This document shows positions 22,801 through 30,472 of a stretch of 35,815 nt of DNA, piece by piece; the first letter of the stretch is position 1, and each line of letters starts with the position of its first letter. Made by a program: the position numbers and the translations under genes. The DNA is from Acidobacteriaceae bacterium (GTDB lineage: Bacteria > Acidobacteriota > Terriglobia > Terriglobales > Acidobacteriaceae): positions 1 through 35,815 of the forward strand of contig JASHQE010000143.1 in the NCBI GenBank assembly GCA_030037705.1, written 5' to 3'. The notes under the pieces are model-generated. The model saw nothing but the letters and a program-made list of their open reading frames with translations. It did not search any database and was not told where the DNA came from.

Positions 22801-25800
22801 CCGGGCAGCCATCGCCGAAGCTGTCTGTCGCGGTCGCGCAATTGGTGCTGGTCTTGCCCGCGATGGGGCGGATGTTGGCGGTGCGGGCGTCAAGGAACCA
22901 GATGGCGCCGTTGCCATCGGAGATGTAGATGTTGCCGCTGAGATCGATGCCCAGTTTTTGCGGGCTCATGGCCAGAGCGGTCGCAAGAACCGGGTATGGT
23001 CCGGAGTAGCTCGAAGAGCCGCCGCCGGCGATGGTATAGATGTCACCGTTCACAGGAGACGGGATGCCAAGCTGCGCGAGCAGATTGTCGAGCGGCGAGT
23101 TGGTGCCGCAGGTCACGCAGATGACACGGATCTTTCCGCCGCTCGAGTCGGCGATGTACACATTCAAATTGGCATCGGTCATCACGCTCTGCGGGTTGTC
23201 GATCGCCGCGGCTGTGGCGGGTCCGCCGTCGCCGTTGGAAGCCATTGCACCGGTGCCGGCGATGGTCTGGATGGTGCCGGTGGTATTCACCTCACGAATC
23301 TTGTTGTCGGTTGTATCCGCGATATAAATGTCGCCGAGTGTGTCGGCCCACACGCCGCGCGGGCCATCGAGCGTAGCCGCTGTGGCCGGTCCGCCATCGC
23401 CGTTGCTCGCCGTCGGCGTACCCGGATTGCCCGTGCCGGCGACGAGCGAAAGCAGCCCGGTCGACACGCTGACCTCGTACACCTTGTTGTCGCTATAGCC
23501 GGCGATATAGACATTGCCGAGCGCATCCGTCGAAACGCCGCGGGGCTTGTTGAGCTTGACCTGCGAGGGTGTGCAGCTTGCGGTTGCAGTAGGCAGGCAG
23601 GAGGTGCCGGAGACGAATCCGGCAAAGTTGGTAACGATGCCGTTAGGCGCAATGCGGCGCACCTGGCTGGCGACAGCGTCTGTGAAGTACACATTGCCGA
23701 ACGGGTCGGCATCGACGCTGCGCAGGTCCAGCGATCCGGTGAAGCGCATCGAAGTGCCGGGGCAGCCGTTCCCGAAGCTGTCCGTCGCAGCCGCGCAGTT
23801 TGCGGCCGCACCGCCCGCGATGGTGGTCATGGTGTAGGGCAGCGCGATGGGAATGCTGGGCAGCGGAATGATCGCCGGCAGGTTGACTGTGATGCTCATC
23901 GGCGTAGACGAGGATCCGGCAAAGCTGCCGTTGGCGGCGTAGGTTGCGGTCACTGCGTCCGAGCCGACCGGCAGATCGACAGCGGCAGAGGCCACGCCGT
24001 TGCTCAGCGCGCCGCTGGTCAGCGTAACCGGCGTGCTATCCGTCGACGTCGTGTAGGTGAAGGTCACCGCGCCGGAGGGCGTTCCGGCAGCGGAGGAGAC
24101 GGTGGCTGTGAGCGTGACGGGATGGCCGAGCGTAGTGGTGGTTGTATTCGCTGAAAGCGCGGTGGTGGTCGGCGCGGCCTCCACCGTGATGGAAATAGTG
24201 GATGAAGTCGAGCCGGCATTGGCGATATCGCCGCTGTAGATCGCGTAGATGGAGTAGGCGCTGGTGCTGTAAGGCAAACTGATGCTGGCCGAGGCCGCGC
24301 CGGCAGTAACCGCCGCTGCGGAATATACGGAGCCGTTGACCACAAACTCCACCGTGCCGGTCGGATTAGTGCCGCTCACCGTGGCTGTCGCTGTGAACGC
24401 CGTGCCGAAGCTGACTGCCGCAGGCACGCCGGAGAGTGTTGTTGCGGTGGTCGCCAGGCTGCCTGGGTTCACGGTCACAACGTAGGGGCCGGCGGTTGAA
24501 TATGGCTGGCCGGCCGCGGGCACGTAGTTTGTGTCGCCTGAATAGGCCGCCGTGAAGGTGTGGGTGCCGACAGAGAGACCGCTCAGCGGAATGAAGAGCG
24601 TGTCCGTGTTGCCGGCGAGTGTGACGGTTGTGGCATCACCGGTGAGCGCGTCCGTCAGCGTGACCGTGCCTGTGGGATACGCCGCACCGCCGACGGCTGG
24701 CGTGAGGATCACGACTGCGGTCGCATTCTCGCCTTCTGTGATGGTCTGCGGCAGGCCGGCAGGGCCAGTGAGCTCCGGCGCGATGGCCGTGAAAATGCAC
24801 TGCGGCGGATAGAGGCTTGTTGCCGTGATGTTGTTGGTCGCGGTATCGCCATTCGAGCCGGCGAACGTAGCCCAGCCATTGATGAAATTGGAAGACACAT
24901 CGCCGGGCCCGTAGGTAAGCTGGGCGTTGGTCTCTGTGCCCTCACTGCCGGTGGTCACGAAATCTGAGGTTTGCAGCGTGTTGAAGTTCACGTTGTCGAG
25001 CGTAGCCATGAGCGGATTGATCTGGCCGTTGGTCGGATTGTCCGCGCCTGTGAATTGCACCGTTCCTTCCGTGAGGAAATCCAGATTCTGCATCAGGATG
25101 TTCTGGAAGTTGGGTGTAAGCGTGCCGGTGTTGGTGTTGTAGAGCGGGGTGAACTGAATTTCGGTTTCGTGATACTGGAAGCAGGAGTTCGAGTACTGGA
25201 TGTTGGTCACCAGGCCGCCGCGGTCATTGGCGGTTTTAATGCGGATGCCGGTCGAGTTCGAGTCGACGCTCTCGTTGCCCCACAGCATATTGCCGTCAAA
25301 GAGCACGTTGCTCACGCCGGCTTGCGTGTAGCTGCCGATGGATTCACCGTGGCCGGCGAAGAAATGATTGTTGGTCACGGAAATGTTTTGTGCGGGTACG
25401 GAGTTCGCCGCGCCGACGGCCACGTTGTCATCGCCGTCCGAGATCCAGGAGCGCGTGATGGTGATGTTCTGCGCGTTGCCGGGATCGATACCGTCGGTGT
25501 TGCGCGAGCTGGTCGGCGTCACGATCTTGATATCCCATGCAGTAAAGTTCGTGGTGGCGCCGGTCGTCGAAATGTGGAAGAGCGGCGAGTTGCGCAGCGT
25601 GATCTTATAGAGCGTGATATTGCTTGCGCCCGTATCGATCTGGACGAAGCGCGGGTTCTGCTGGTTGCCGCCGCTGTTCGCGATGGAAGATAATCCCCAC
25701 CAGCTCTGGCCCGCGTAACTTGCCGGAAATGCATTGATCAGCGTATCGCCGCCGCGGCCGTCAAGCTTGCCGAAGCCCATGATGCCCACATTGGTCGAAG

Positions 25801-28800
25801 AGCCCGGAATGTCGATCAATGGTAGACAGGAGGACGTTGCGCTGTTGTTGTTCACGGTGCCGCAGGTATGCGTGCCGGGAACCTTGTCGTAGTCCTGCAC
25901 GTTGCGTGAGAAGAAGAGCACCACACCGGGATCGACGAGCAGTGTGACGCCGGAAGGCATGGAGAGCGGACCGCTCAGGAAGGCATTATCTCCTGCTCCG
26001 TCGACCGAAAGTTCGACAGCTTCGCCCGTGCCCGCGCAGCTATTGAGCGCGGCCTGAATGCGCGCGCCGTCAGGATTGGTGACGGTCGCGTCCACGGAGA
26101 TGGGGATATCGTTGTCGACCATCGTGATGGCCGCATTCAACTGCTGGCAGACGGCCGGGAATGACGGCTCCGTAACGGTGCGCGTGTCGCCCGTGGCTAC
26201 TTCCGCCGCCTGCGCGGCGGGCAGAATGCGCAGATAGCCATTGGTGAAGGTGAAGTTGTAATTTGCGGCTGCGAGCGTGCCGGTGCTGATCGAAATCGGA
26301 TAGATGCCTGCAGTGTTCGAGTTGGTTGCGCCGCCGCTGATCGCCGGCGAACCGGTGACAGCGCTGGCTTGCGTATCGCCATTCACGAAGCCCGTGATGG
26401 TAGCGGCGTATGTGGGCAGAGCCGCGCCGATGGTGATGGAGTAGCTGTTGGCCGTGACCTCTAAAATCGCGCGGGCCACATTGATGGTTATCCCGCTGGA
26501 TGTGCCCGCCGAATAGGTGCTGCTGCCTCCATAGCTGGCCGTGAGCGTCTGCACGCCCGCGCCGACGCCGGTGAGCGAGAAGTTGCAGGATCCGCCGGAG
26601 AGCGTGCACGAACCGACCGCTGTTGCGCCCGCGTACAGGGTCACAGTTCCGGTCGGCGTTGCGCTTCCTGATTGCGGGGTAACCGTGGTGCTGCCTGTGA
26701 TGGTGCCGCCGTACGTGCTGCTGGGATTGTTTACAACCAGCGTGGTCGTCGTGGGTGCTGCGGGCAGCGTGATGCTGAATGAGGTTGAGGAAGAACTGGA
26801 ACCGCTGAACGTGCTGGAGCTGGAGGTGGTATAGGTCGCCGAGATCGTGTAGGACCCGGCGCCTAATCCGGTCACGTTCACGCTGGCCACGCCGTTCGAT
26901 GCGCTCGCGGCTAAGGTGGGCGTATAGGAGGCAACGCTGTTGCTTCCCTGGTACACCGTAATCGAAACGGTCCCGCTGGGAGCTGTGGTTCCCGAGGCCG
27001 GAGTCACCGTGACGGTGAACTGCGCCCCCGTGCTGGTGGTGGGATGGGCAGGCACCGGACCGGAGATCGTCGTCGAGGTGCCAATCTGCTGCAAAGTGCC
27101 GGTTAACGAAAGGCTACCCACGTCTGCCGTTGATGGAGATGGAACGAAGGTGAGAATATCGGACGCGCTGCCGGTGCCATAGCTCATCGTGGCCGAGAAC
27201 GTGCACGCTTCACCGGACGATGTCGCGCTCGTCAAATTGCATGCGTTGGTTCCCGAGCCGCTGACGGTGAAGTTGGTCGTATTGGTATTCGATGCCGTTG
27301 CGCTGATGTTGCCTGCGTCCGTGAGGTCGGCGGCGAAGGTGGTCGTCTCGCCCGGAAAGTTGTAGCTGACGGCGTCGCGCACCACCTGCGTGATGCTGGT
27401 GTTGGCGGAGTCAGCGCTATAAACATTTCCTTTGCCATCGACGGCCAATCCCGTGGGCGAGGCCAAACCGGTCAGCACCGGGACCGTGGCCGGCCCGCTT
27501 AAGGGAACCATGAGCACGGAATCGCTGCTCTCATCCTGCACGTACACATCGCCTGCAGCATCCACAGCGACAGCAACCGGAGTGACACTGGAGAGAAGCG
27601 TCGTTTGCGCGTAACCTCCGGAGGTGCAGGAAGTCGATCCGAGGACGCAGGGAGCCAGCTTCAACACCGCGCCAGCACCTTTGTCGGCAACATAGACGTC
27701 CCCGCGGGCATCGACGGCGAGCGAGACAGGATTCGTAAATCCCGTAGCGACGGTGACCTGCGATTGCGGAGTGCCGGTTTCAAGCGCGATGCGATAGACG
27801 GCATTATTCGCATTCGAGCCCTGGCTATCGGCAACGAAGAGATTGCCGGCGTTATCGACAGCGATGGCCTGCGGCGCAGGTGTGCCGCTGTTGACAGTCG
27901 TATAAGAAATCGTTGCCGCGGTAAAGGCCGATGGAGCGCCAGCAGATGCGGGAGCGCCGGTCACCTTCAGCTCTTCGATCTCTGCCGTGCCGCTGCCCAC
28001 GGCGAAGACGTCGCCCTGCGCATCGACGGCGATCTGACCTGGATTCGATGGCAGAGTGGAGGAGATCGCTACACCCGCCGCGCCCTGCACGGATTCAAGG
28101 ATCGATCCGCTATTCGCGTCCATCGCGTAGACGTTGCCCGCGCCATCGAGCGCTACGCCCAGCGGAGCAATTCCACTGAAGATCTGGTTGGTTGTGGGAG
28201 CAATGGGCGTGGTCACGCCGGAGAGCGTGCTGGCCGCGTCATCTATGGCCAGCACCGATCCCGTGACCGCGCCGTTCAGGGCGATCGTGCCGGCCGGATT
28301 CTCCCAGGTTCCCGAGGGAAGAGCCAGCGTGAGCGCCGCGGAGCGCGAGCCGGCAGCGGAGGGCGTCGCGGTGACGGCGACTGTGCAATCGACGGAGTGA
28401 TCGGCGTTCTGCGCGCAGGATGGTATTGCAGCCGTGATATCCGGAGTGGAGGTTAGCGTGGCTGTTGCTCCGCTCACTGTTCCGGCGGCAGCTTCAGGGA
28501 GATGGATCTCGAAGGTCTGCGCGAGCGGTGTGCCCAGCGTTTGCGCAGCGAAGCCCTGCGCGAGCACTTTGCGCACCAGCATCCCGGAGGTGTTGCTGGA
28601 TGCGTCATAGAGATAGAGGTTGCCCTGCGCGTCTGCCGCGACGCCGAGACCATTGCTGTTCGTAAACAGCGACTTGGATGCAGGGCAGCCGTCGCTGTAC
28701 GCGCTCAGCGAGGTCTGGCCCGAGCTGCCATTGCAGAAGCTTCCGCTCGTGATGTTGGATGAACCAGAAAACAGAGTACGAATGTAGCCGGTATTGATGT

Positions 28801-30118
28801 CGAAGAACTCGACCTTGCTGCTGTCGCCGATGAAGATATTGCCTTGCGGGCTGACCGTGACCTTGAAGGTGGAAGAATCGAGGCCCGTGGTGCTGGAGCC
28901 AAGCGTCGGCGTGGAAGAAAGAGAAGTGGTTCCGCCACCGGCAAGCAGATAGACGAATCCGGGCTGTGGTGTCGCGACACTCGGATTGTTAGCCGTGATG
29001 GCCGCAGCCATCGCCGCGCCCATTGTGCCTGTGCCGTTCACGAAGAAGACACGCAGCGCGCCGTGTCCAGGATCGGTAAAAACAAGATTGCCTGCGGCGT
29101 CGGCCGCCACGCCCTGCACGTAGCTGCTGGAACCAGTGGAGACGGAGCTGAAATCGAGCGGGCAGCCATCGCCATACGTATCGAGCGCCGTACCGCTGTA
29201 GACGACGCTGTTCGTGGTCTCCGAGCAGGCATTCCCTTTGGTGGTTGCGGCTGTGTCCCCGCCGATATTGACCACCGTGTAAGCGTAGCCCTGCGTGAGC
29301 GAGGGATAATGCACGGCCAGCGCGGTCCAGAGGGGATTGGTGCCGGAGAAATAGGGAGACGTCTGCGGCCCGAGCACAACCCGGAAGCGGAAGCTCCCCG
29401 TTTCGGCAAAATACACGTTGCCGTAAACATCGGCTGTAACGCCGCGCGGCGTATTCACTTCGCCATTGGCAGCCGTGCATGAGGCGATGCCGGTCTGTGC
29501 GGCTTGCACGTTGTCAGAACCAGTGCCTGTGGTGCCGCTAAGCGCAGTCGTGACGCATCCAGCCACGAGCTCCGAGTAGCCCACTTGCGCTGGAGAGCAG
29601 AGCGGCGATGCGGTGCGGCAGATCACGCGCACCAGGTGATCGCCATAACCGGGCAGCAGCACATTGCCCCACGCATCGATGCCGATGCCGCGCTCGCTGC
29701 TTGCCGTCGTCTGCGTGGCCGCAAGGCAGCCGTCTCCGGAAGTGTCGATGCGTGTGGAGCAGGTGCTGCCCGCACCAGCAATCTTGGTCATGATGCCCGA
29801 CGAGGGATTGATCATGTGGATCACGTTGTCCACGTCGTCGGCCACAAAGACATTCCCGAAAGAATCCACTGCGACACCGCCACGGCCCGCTGCGCCGAAG
29901 ATGCCATTCACCGCAAGACAGCCGTCCCCATAAACATCCGAAGAGACCACGCCCGCGGGAAGATTGGGGCACTGCGTTCCCGCAGTCGCCGACATAGGCG
30001 ACAATCCGCCCAGTGTGGTCATGGTGGTTGGAAGCGCAACCGGTGTTTGTGCGAGGGCGGCTGGAAGTGACGAGAGACACACGACCGATAGAGCGGCACA
30101 AGTAATGTGGCGCAGCAT
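19832..30118 (-). CDS. Giant secreted NHL/Ig-like repeat protein with embedded GH28 domain
   Basis: The 3428-residue protein begins at ATG 30118, where GGAGG lies 5 bp upstream, with a signal peptide MLRHITCAALSVVCLSSLPA. Approximate order: NHL repeats 40-520; spacer 520-625; NHL 640-910; spacer 919-1010; two Ig-like domains 1013-1216; MBG-type domain 1216-1300; GH28 domain 1345-1760; three Ig-like domains 1776-2079; NHL 2093-2475; spacer 2493-2590; NHL 2593-2823; spacer 2826-2923; five Ig-like domains 2939-3406. NHL repeats carry GVAVDSFGNVFVAD-type motifs; Ig-like domains carry PTGTVTF and YSGDxNY-type motifs. NHL blocks and Ig-like tracts suggest a surface or extracellular scaffold; GH28 suggests pectin or galacturonan cleavage. 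The last 20 residues (GEADPPSDYHRLPDDRVHG) match no anchor and may be a frame-disrupted end. Long frames on the opposite strand here are compositional shadows. Confidence 0.9.
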   Translation of the reverse strand: MLRHITCAALSVVCLSSLPAALAQTPVALPTTMTTLGGLSPMSATAGTQCPNLPAGVVSSDVYGDGCLAVNGIFGAAGRGGVAVDSFGNVFVADDVDNVIHMINPSSGIMTKIAGAGSTCSTRIDTSGDGCLAATQTTASSERGIGIDAWGNVLLPGYGDHLVRVICRTASPLCSPAQVGYSELVAGCVTTALSGTTGTGSDNVQAAQTGIASCTAANGEVNTPRGVTADVYGNVYFAETGSFRFRVVLGPQTSPYFSGTNPLWTALAVHYPSLTQGYAYTVVNIGGDTAATTKGNACSETTNSVVYSGTALDTYGDGCPLDFSSVSTGSSSYVQGVAADAAGNLVFTDPGHGALRVFFVNGTGTMGAAMAAAITANNPSVATPQPGFVYLLAGGGTTSLSSTPTLGSSTTGLDSSTFKVTVSPQGNIFIGDSSKVEFFDINTGYIRTLFSGSSNITSGSFCNGSSGQTSLSAYSDGCPASKSLFTNSNGLGVAADAQGNLYLYDASSNTSGMLVRKVLAQGFAAQTLGTPLAQTFEIHLPEAAAGTVSGATATLTSTPDITAAIPSCAQNADHSVDCTVAVTATPSAAGSRSAALTLALPSGTWENPAGTIALNGAVTGSVLAIDDAASTLSGVTTPIAPTTNQIFSGIAPLGVALDGAGNVYAMDANSGSILESVQGAAGVAISSTLPSNPGQIAVDAQGDVFAVGSGTAEIEELKVTGAPASAGAPSAFTAATISYTTVNSGTPAPQAIAVDNAGNLFVADSQGSNANNAVYRIALETGTPQSQVTVATGFTNPVSLAVDARGDVYVADKGAGAVLKLAPCVLGSTSCTSGGYAQTTLLSSVTPVAVAVDAAGDVYVQDESSDSVLMVPLSGPATVPVLTGLASPTGLAVDGKGNVYSADSANTSITQVVRDAVSYNFPGETTTFAADLTDAGNISATASNTNTTNFTVSGSGTNACNLTSATSSGEACTFSATMSYGTGSASDILTFVPSPSTADVGSLSLTGTLQQIGTSTTISGPVPAHPTTSTGAQFTVTVTPASGTTAPSGTVSITVYQGSNSVASYTPTLAASASNGVASVNVTGLGAGSYTISATYTTSSSSTFSGSSSSSTSFSITLPAAPTTTTLVVNNPSSTYGGTITGSTTVTPQSGSATPTGTVTLYAGATAVGSCTLSGGSCNFSLTGVGAGVQTLTASYGGSSTYSAGTSSGITINVARAILEVTANSYSITIGAALPTYAATITGFVNGDTQASAVTGSPAISGGATNSNTAGIYPISISTGTLAAANYNFTFTNGYLRILPAAQAAEVATGDTRTVTEPSFPAVCQQLNAAITMVDNDIPISVDATVTNPDGARIQAALNSCAGTGEAVELSVDGAGDNAFLSGPLSMPSGVTLLVDPGVVLFFSRNVQDYDKVPGTHTCGTVNNNSATSSCLPLIDIPGSSTNVGIMGFGKLDGRGGDTLINAFPASYAGQSWWGLSSIANSGGNQQNPRFVQIDTGASNITLYKITLRNSPLFHISTTGATTNFTAWDIKIVTPTSSRNTDGIDPGNAQNITITRSWISDGDDNVAVGAANSVPAQNISVTNNHFFAGHGESIGSYTQAGVSNVLFDGNMLWGNESVDSNSTGIRIKTANDRGGLVTNIQYSNSCFQYHETEIQFTPLYNTNTGTLTPNFQNILMQNLDFLTEGTVQFTGADNPTNGQINPLMATLDNVNFNTLQTSDFVTTGSEGTETNAQLTYGPGDVSSNFINGWATFAGSNGDTATNNITATSLYPPQCIFTAIAPELTGPAGLPQTITEGENATAVVILTPAVGGAAYPTGTVTLTDALTGDATTVTLAGNTDTLFIPLSGLSVGTHTFTAAYSGDTNYVPAAGQPYSTAGPYVVTVNPGSLATTATTLSGVPAAVSFGTAFTATATVSGTNPTGTVEFVVNGSVYSAAAVTAGAASASISLPYSTSAYSIYAIYSGDIANAGSTSSTISITVEAAPTTTALSANTTTTTLGHPVTLTATVSSAAGTPSGAVTFTYTTSTDSTPVTLTSGALSNGVASAAVDLPVGSDAVTATYAANGSFAGSSSTPMSITVNLPAIIPLPSIPIALPYTMTTIAGGAAANCAAATDSFGNGCPGTSMRFTGSLDLRSVDADPFGNVYFTDAVASQVRRIAPNGIVTNFAGFVSGTSCLPTATASCTPSQVKLNKPRGVSTDALGNVYIAGYSDNKVYEVSVSTGLLSLVAGTGNPGTPTASNGDGGPATAATLDGPRGVWADTLGDIYIADTTDNKIREVNTTGTIQTIAGTGAMASNGDGGPATAAAIDNPQSVMTDANLNVYIADSSGGKIRVICVTCGTNSPLDNLLAQLGIPSPVNGDIYTIAGGGSSSYSGPYPVLATALAMSPQKLGIDLSGNIYISDGNGAIWFLDARTANIRPIAGKTSTNCATATDSFGDGCPATQAVIGDAGNGIGAGTDALGNLYISDTLNARIRKVTTNLVSPSTATASTATQPVELHFIAGDTLASSNGIAVNSSEWSLAVPTCTTNPDTTTDCLLSSSFTPAVPGARSTPLAVNSAEGNTANLPLTGTGIGAGATLDPASQTSFGANLAITGLAADNAGNVYVSDASSKQLLRYPAAAVAQGASATGTPLATLIAPGAVAVDPRGYTYVADTSAGTITQISPAGTAAALPFTFTKPAGLAVDALNNLYVSDSAAQAVYQISPITGAEQTLALGTLVAPAGLAIDPQGNLLVADPGAPAVYRFNLESGVRATVSTPAVAPSAVLTDAAGNLLIADTASILAVPASSNSAPFTVASLAPAALAVDAAGNLYTGAAGAVLKLTRTQGYLQFSGASAPPATVNLLESGNQVYNATSISQTDTADYSLAPTASTDCALNSGGSGTLAIGGVCALTATYTPTTFLNTTDTATLNGNLANAALSTPSSVQLTLTGPATPPASNTVLDAIAPASPIYGQSVTLSATVTGTSVIPTGTVVFTVDSSTYSATLANGVASAVVTGLNAGLHTLSATYTSSNGYAASSTAAQNFTVAQASSAVTLSANPNPATQGENDSLTATVTSVGPITGNVVFTSGATTLCTSPVNASGVATCSFVPSASGTLAIAAQYQGDTNHLGSSASLSLNVYDTAIALQFESTQLVYPGATNVTICVTGATAATPTGTVQIDDGATALTTLSLHGNGCAYWYISPGLNAGTHSISAVYSGDQNNPAGSSAPTLLTVNPVPVNMSVSCWDATFPYGANYQCTVNVSSNAGLAQGSITYTYDSNAPVAVPLSNGDAQFTIPEPPVGNHSVVIAYAQQTNYAAAPAQTENFTVTPAPVNVSLTPSTWNTAAGTSITFSASVTSWSAGPPNDNGAVSFYNGSILLTTVPVNAGGQASYVTSGLPSGSDTITATYAGGTNYASSSASVTITITQSSSGEADPPSDYHRLPDDRVHG
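24840..26083 (-). other. GH28 (polygalacturonase-type) domain within the giant protein
   Basis: All four family signatures are present in order: NTDG (Asn1540-Asp1542), DGDDNVAVG (Asp1563, Asp1564), GHGESIGS (His1590) and RIKT (Arg1626, Lys1628). The 21-residue gap between the first Asp and the DD pair equals that in Aspergillus niger endopolygalacturonase II. The N-terminal PDGARIQAALNSC segment is also typical of GH28 beta-helices. The exact substrate (pectin, rhamnogalacturonan or other) cannot be read from motifs. Confidence 0.88.
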
Positions 30119-30228
30119 GACTACCTCCGGAAAGCACGGTATGCAGAAGGGGAATCTTTGGGAGTGATGCGAAGAATCAGAAAACGATTTCTGTGCGATC
30201 GATTGGTCTGACCTCAAAAGCAGGAAGA

Positions 30229-30258
30229 ATTATGAGTACGGGCCCGAATGAGTGTCAA
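30229..30258 (-). promoter_or_regulatory. Sigma70-type promoter for the giant gene
   Basis: On the minus strand, TTGACA (30258-30253) and CATAAT (30234-30229) are 18 bp apart. The predicted start near 30222 leaves a leader of about 100 nt before the ATG. A perfect -35 and 5/6 -10 make this the clearest promoter in the window. Confidence 0.6.
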
Positions 30259-30386
30259 GTTAAAAATCGGCTGCGGCAAGCCATCCATGAAAAGGCGGAC
30301 GTTCGCGCCTCCTCAAGCGCTGTACAGGAAATGCGAGTGGTCTAACCACGGATCGCAAAAACGAACTTTAATTTAAGCCGGATTCC

Positions 30387-30406
30387 GGACTGGAAATTTC
30401 CGGTCC
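30387..30406. repeat. 20-bp palindrome upstream of the giant gene
   Basis: GGACTGGAAATTTCCGGTCC is symmetric except for one T/G pair. It lies about 130 bp upstream of the promoter in the 354-bp gap between rluB and the giant gene. It may be an operator or the rluB terminator stem; no T-run follows. Nothing else is apparent in the gap. Confidence 0.45.
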
Positions 30407-30472
30407 AATTTAGAGCGACACGAGTAATAGGCCGATTCCCACCGTTTCTATGACAAGGGACTGAGGCAATCA

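Noticed and set aside
21635..24154. A plus-strand open frame of 839 codons opposite the giant gene
   Set aside because: It has Arg/Gly/Ala-rich composition with no motif, and lies opposite a minus-strand frame with clear NHL and Ig-like repeats, a signal peptide and a ribosome binding site. It is a GC-driven shadow, as are similar frames at 20243-21532 and 27605-28456.
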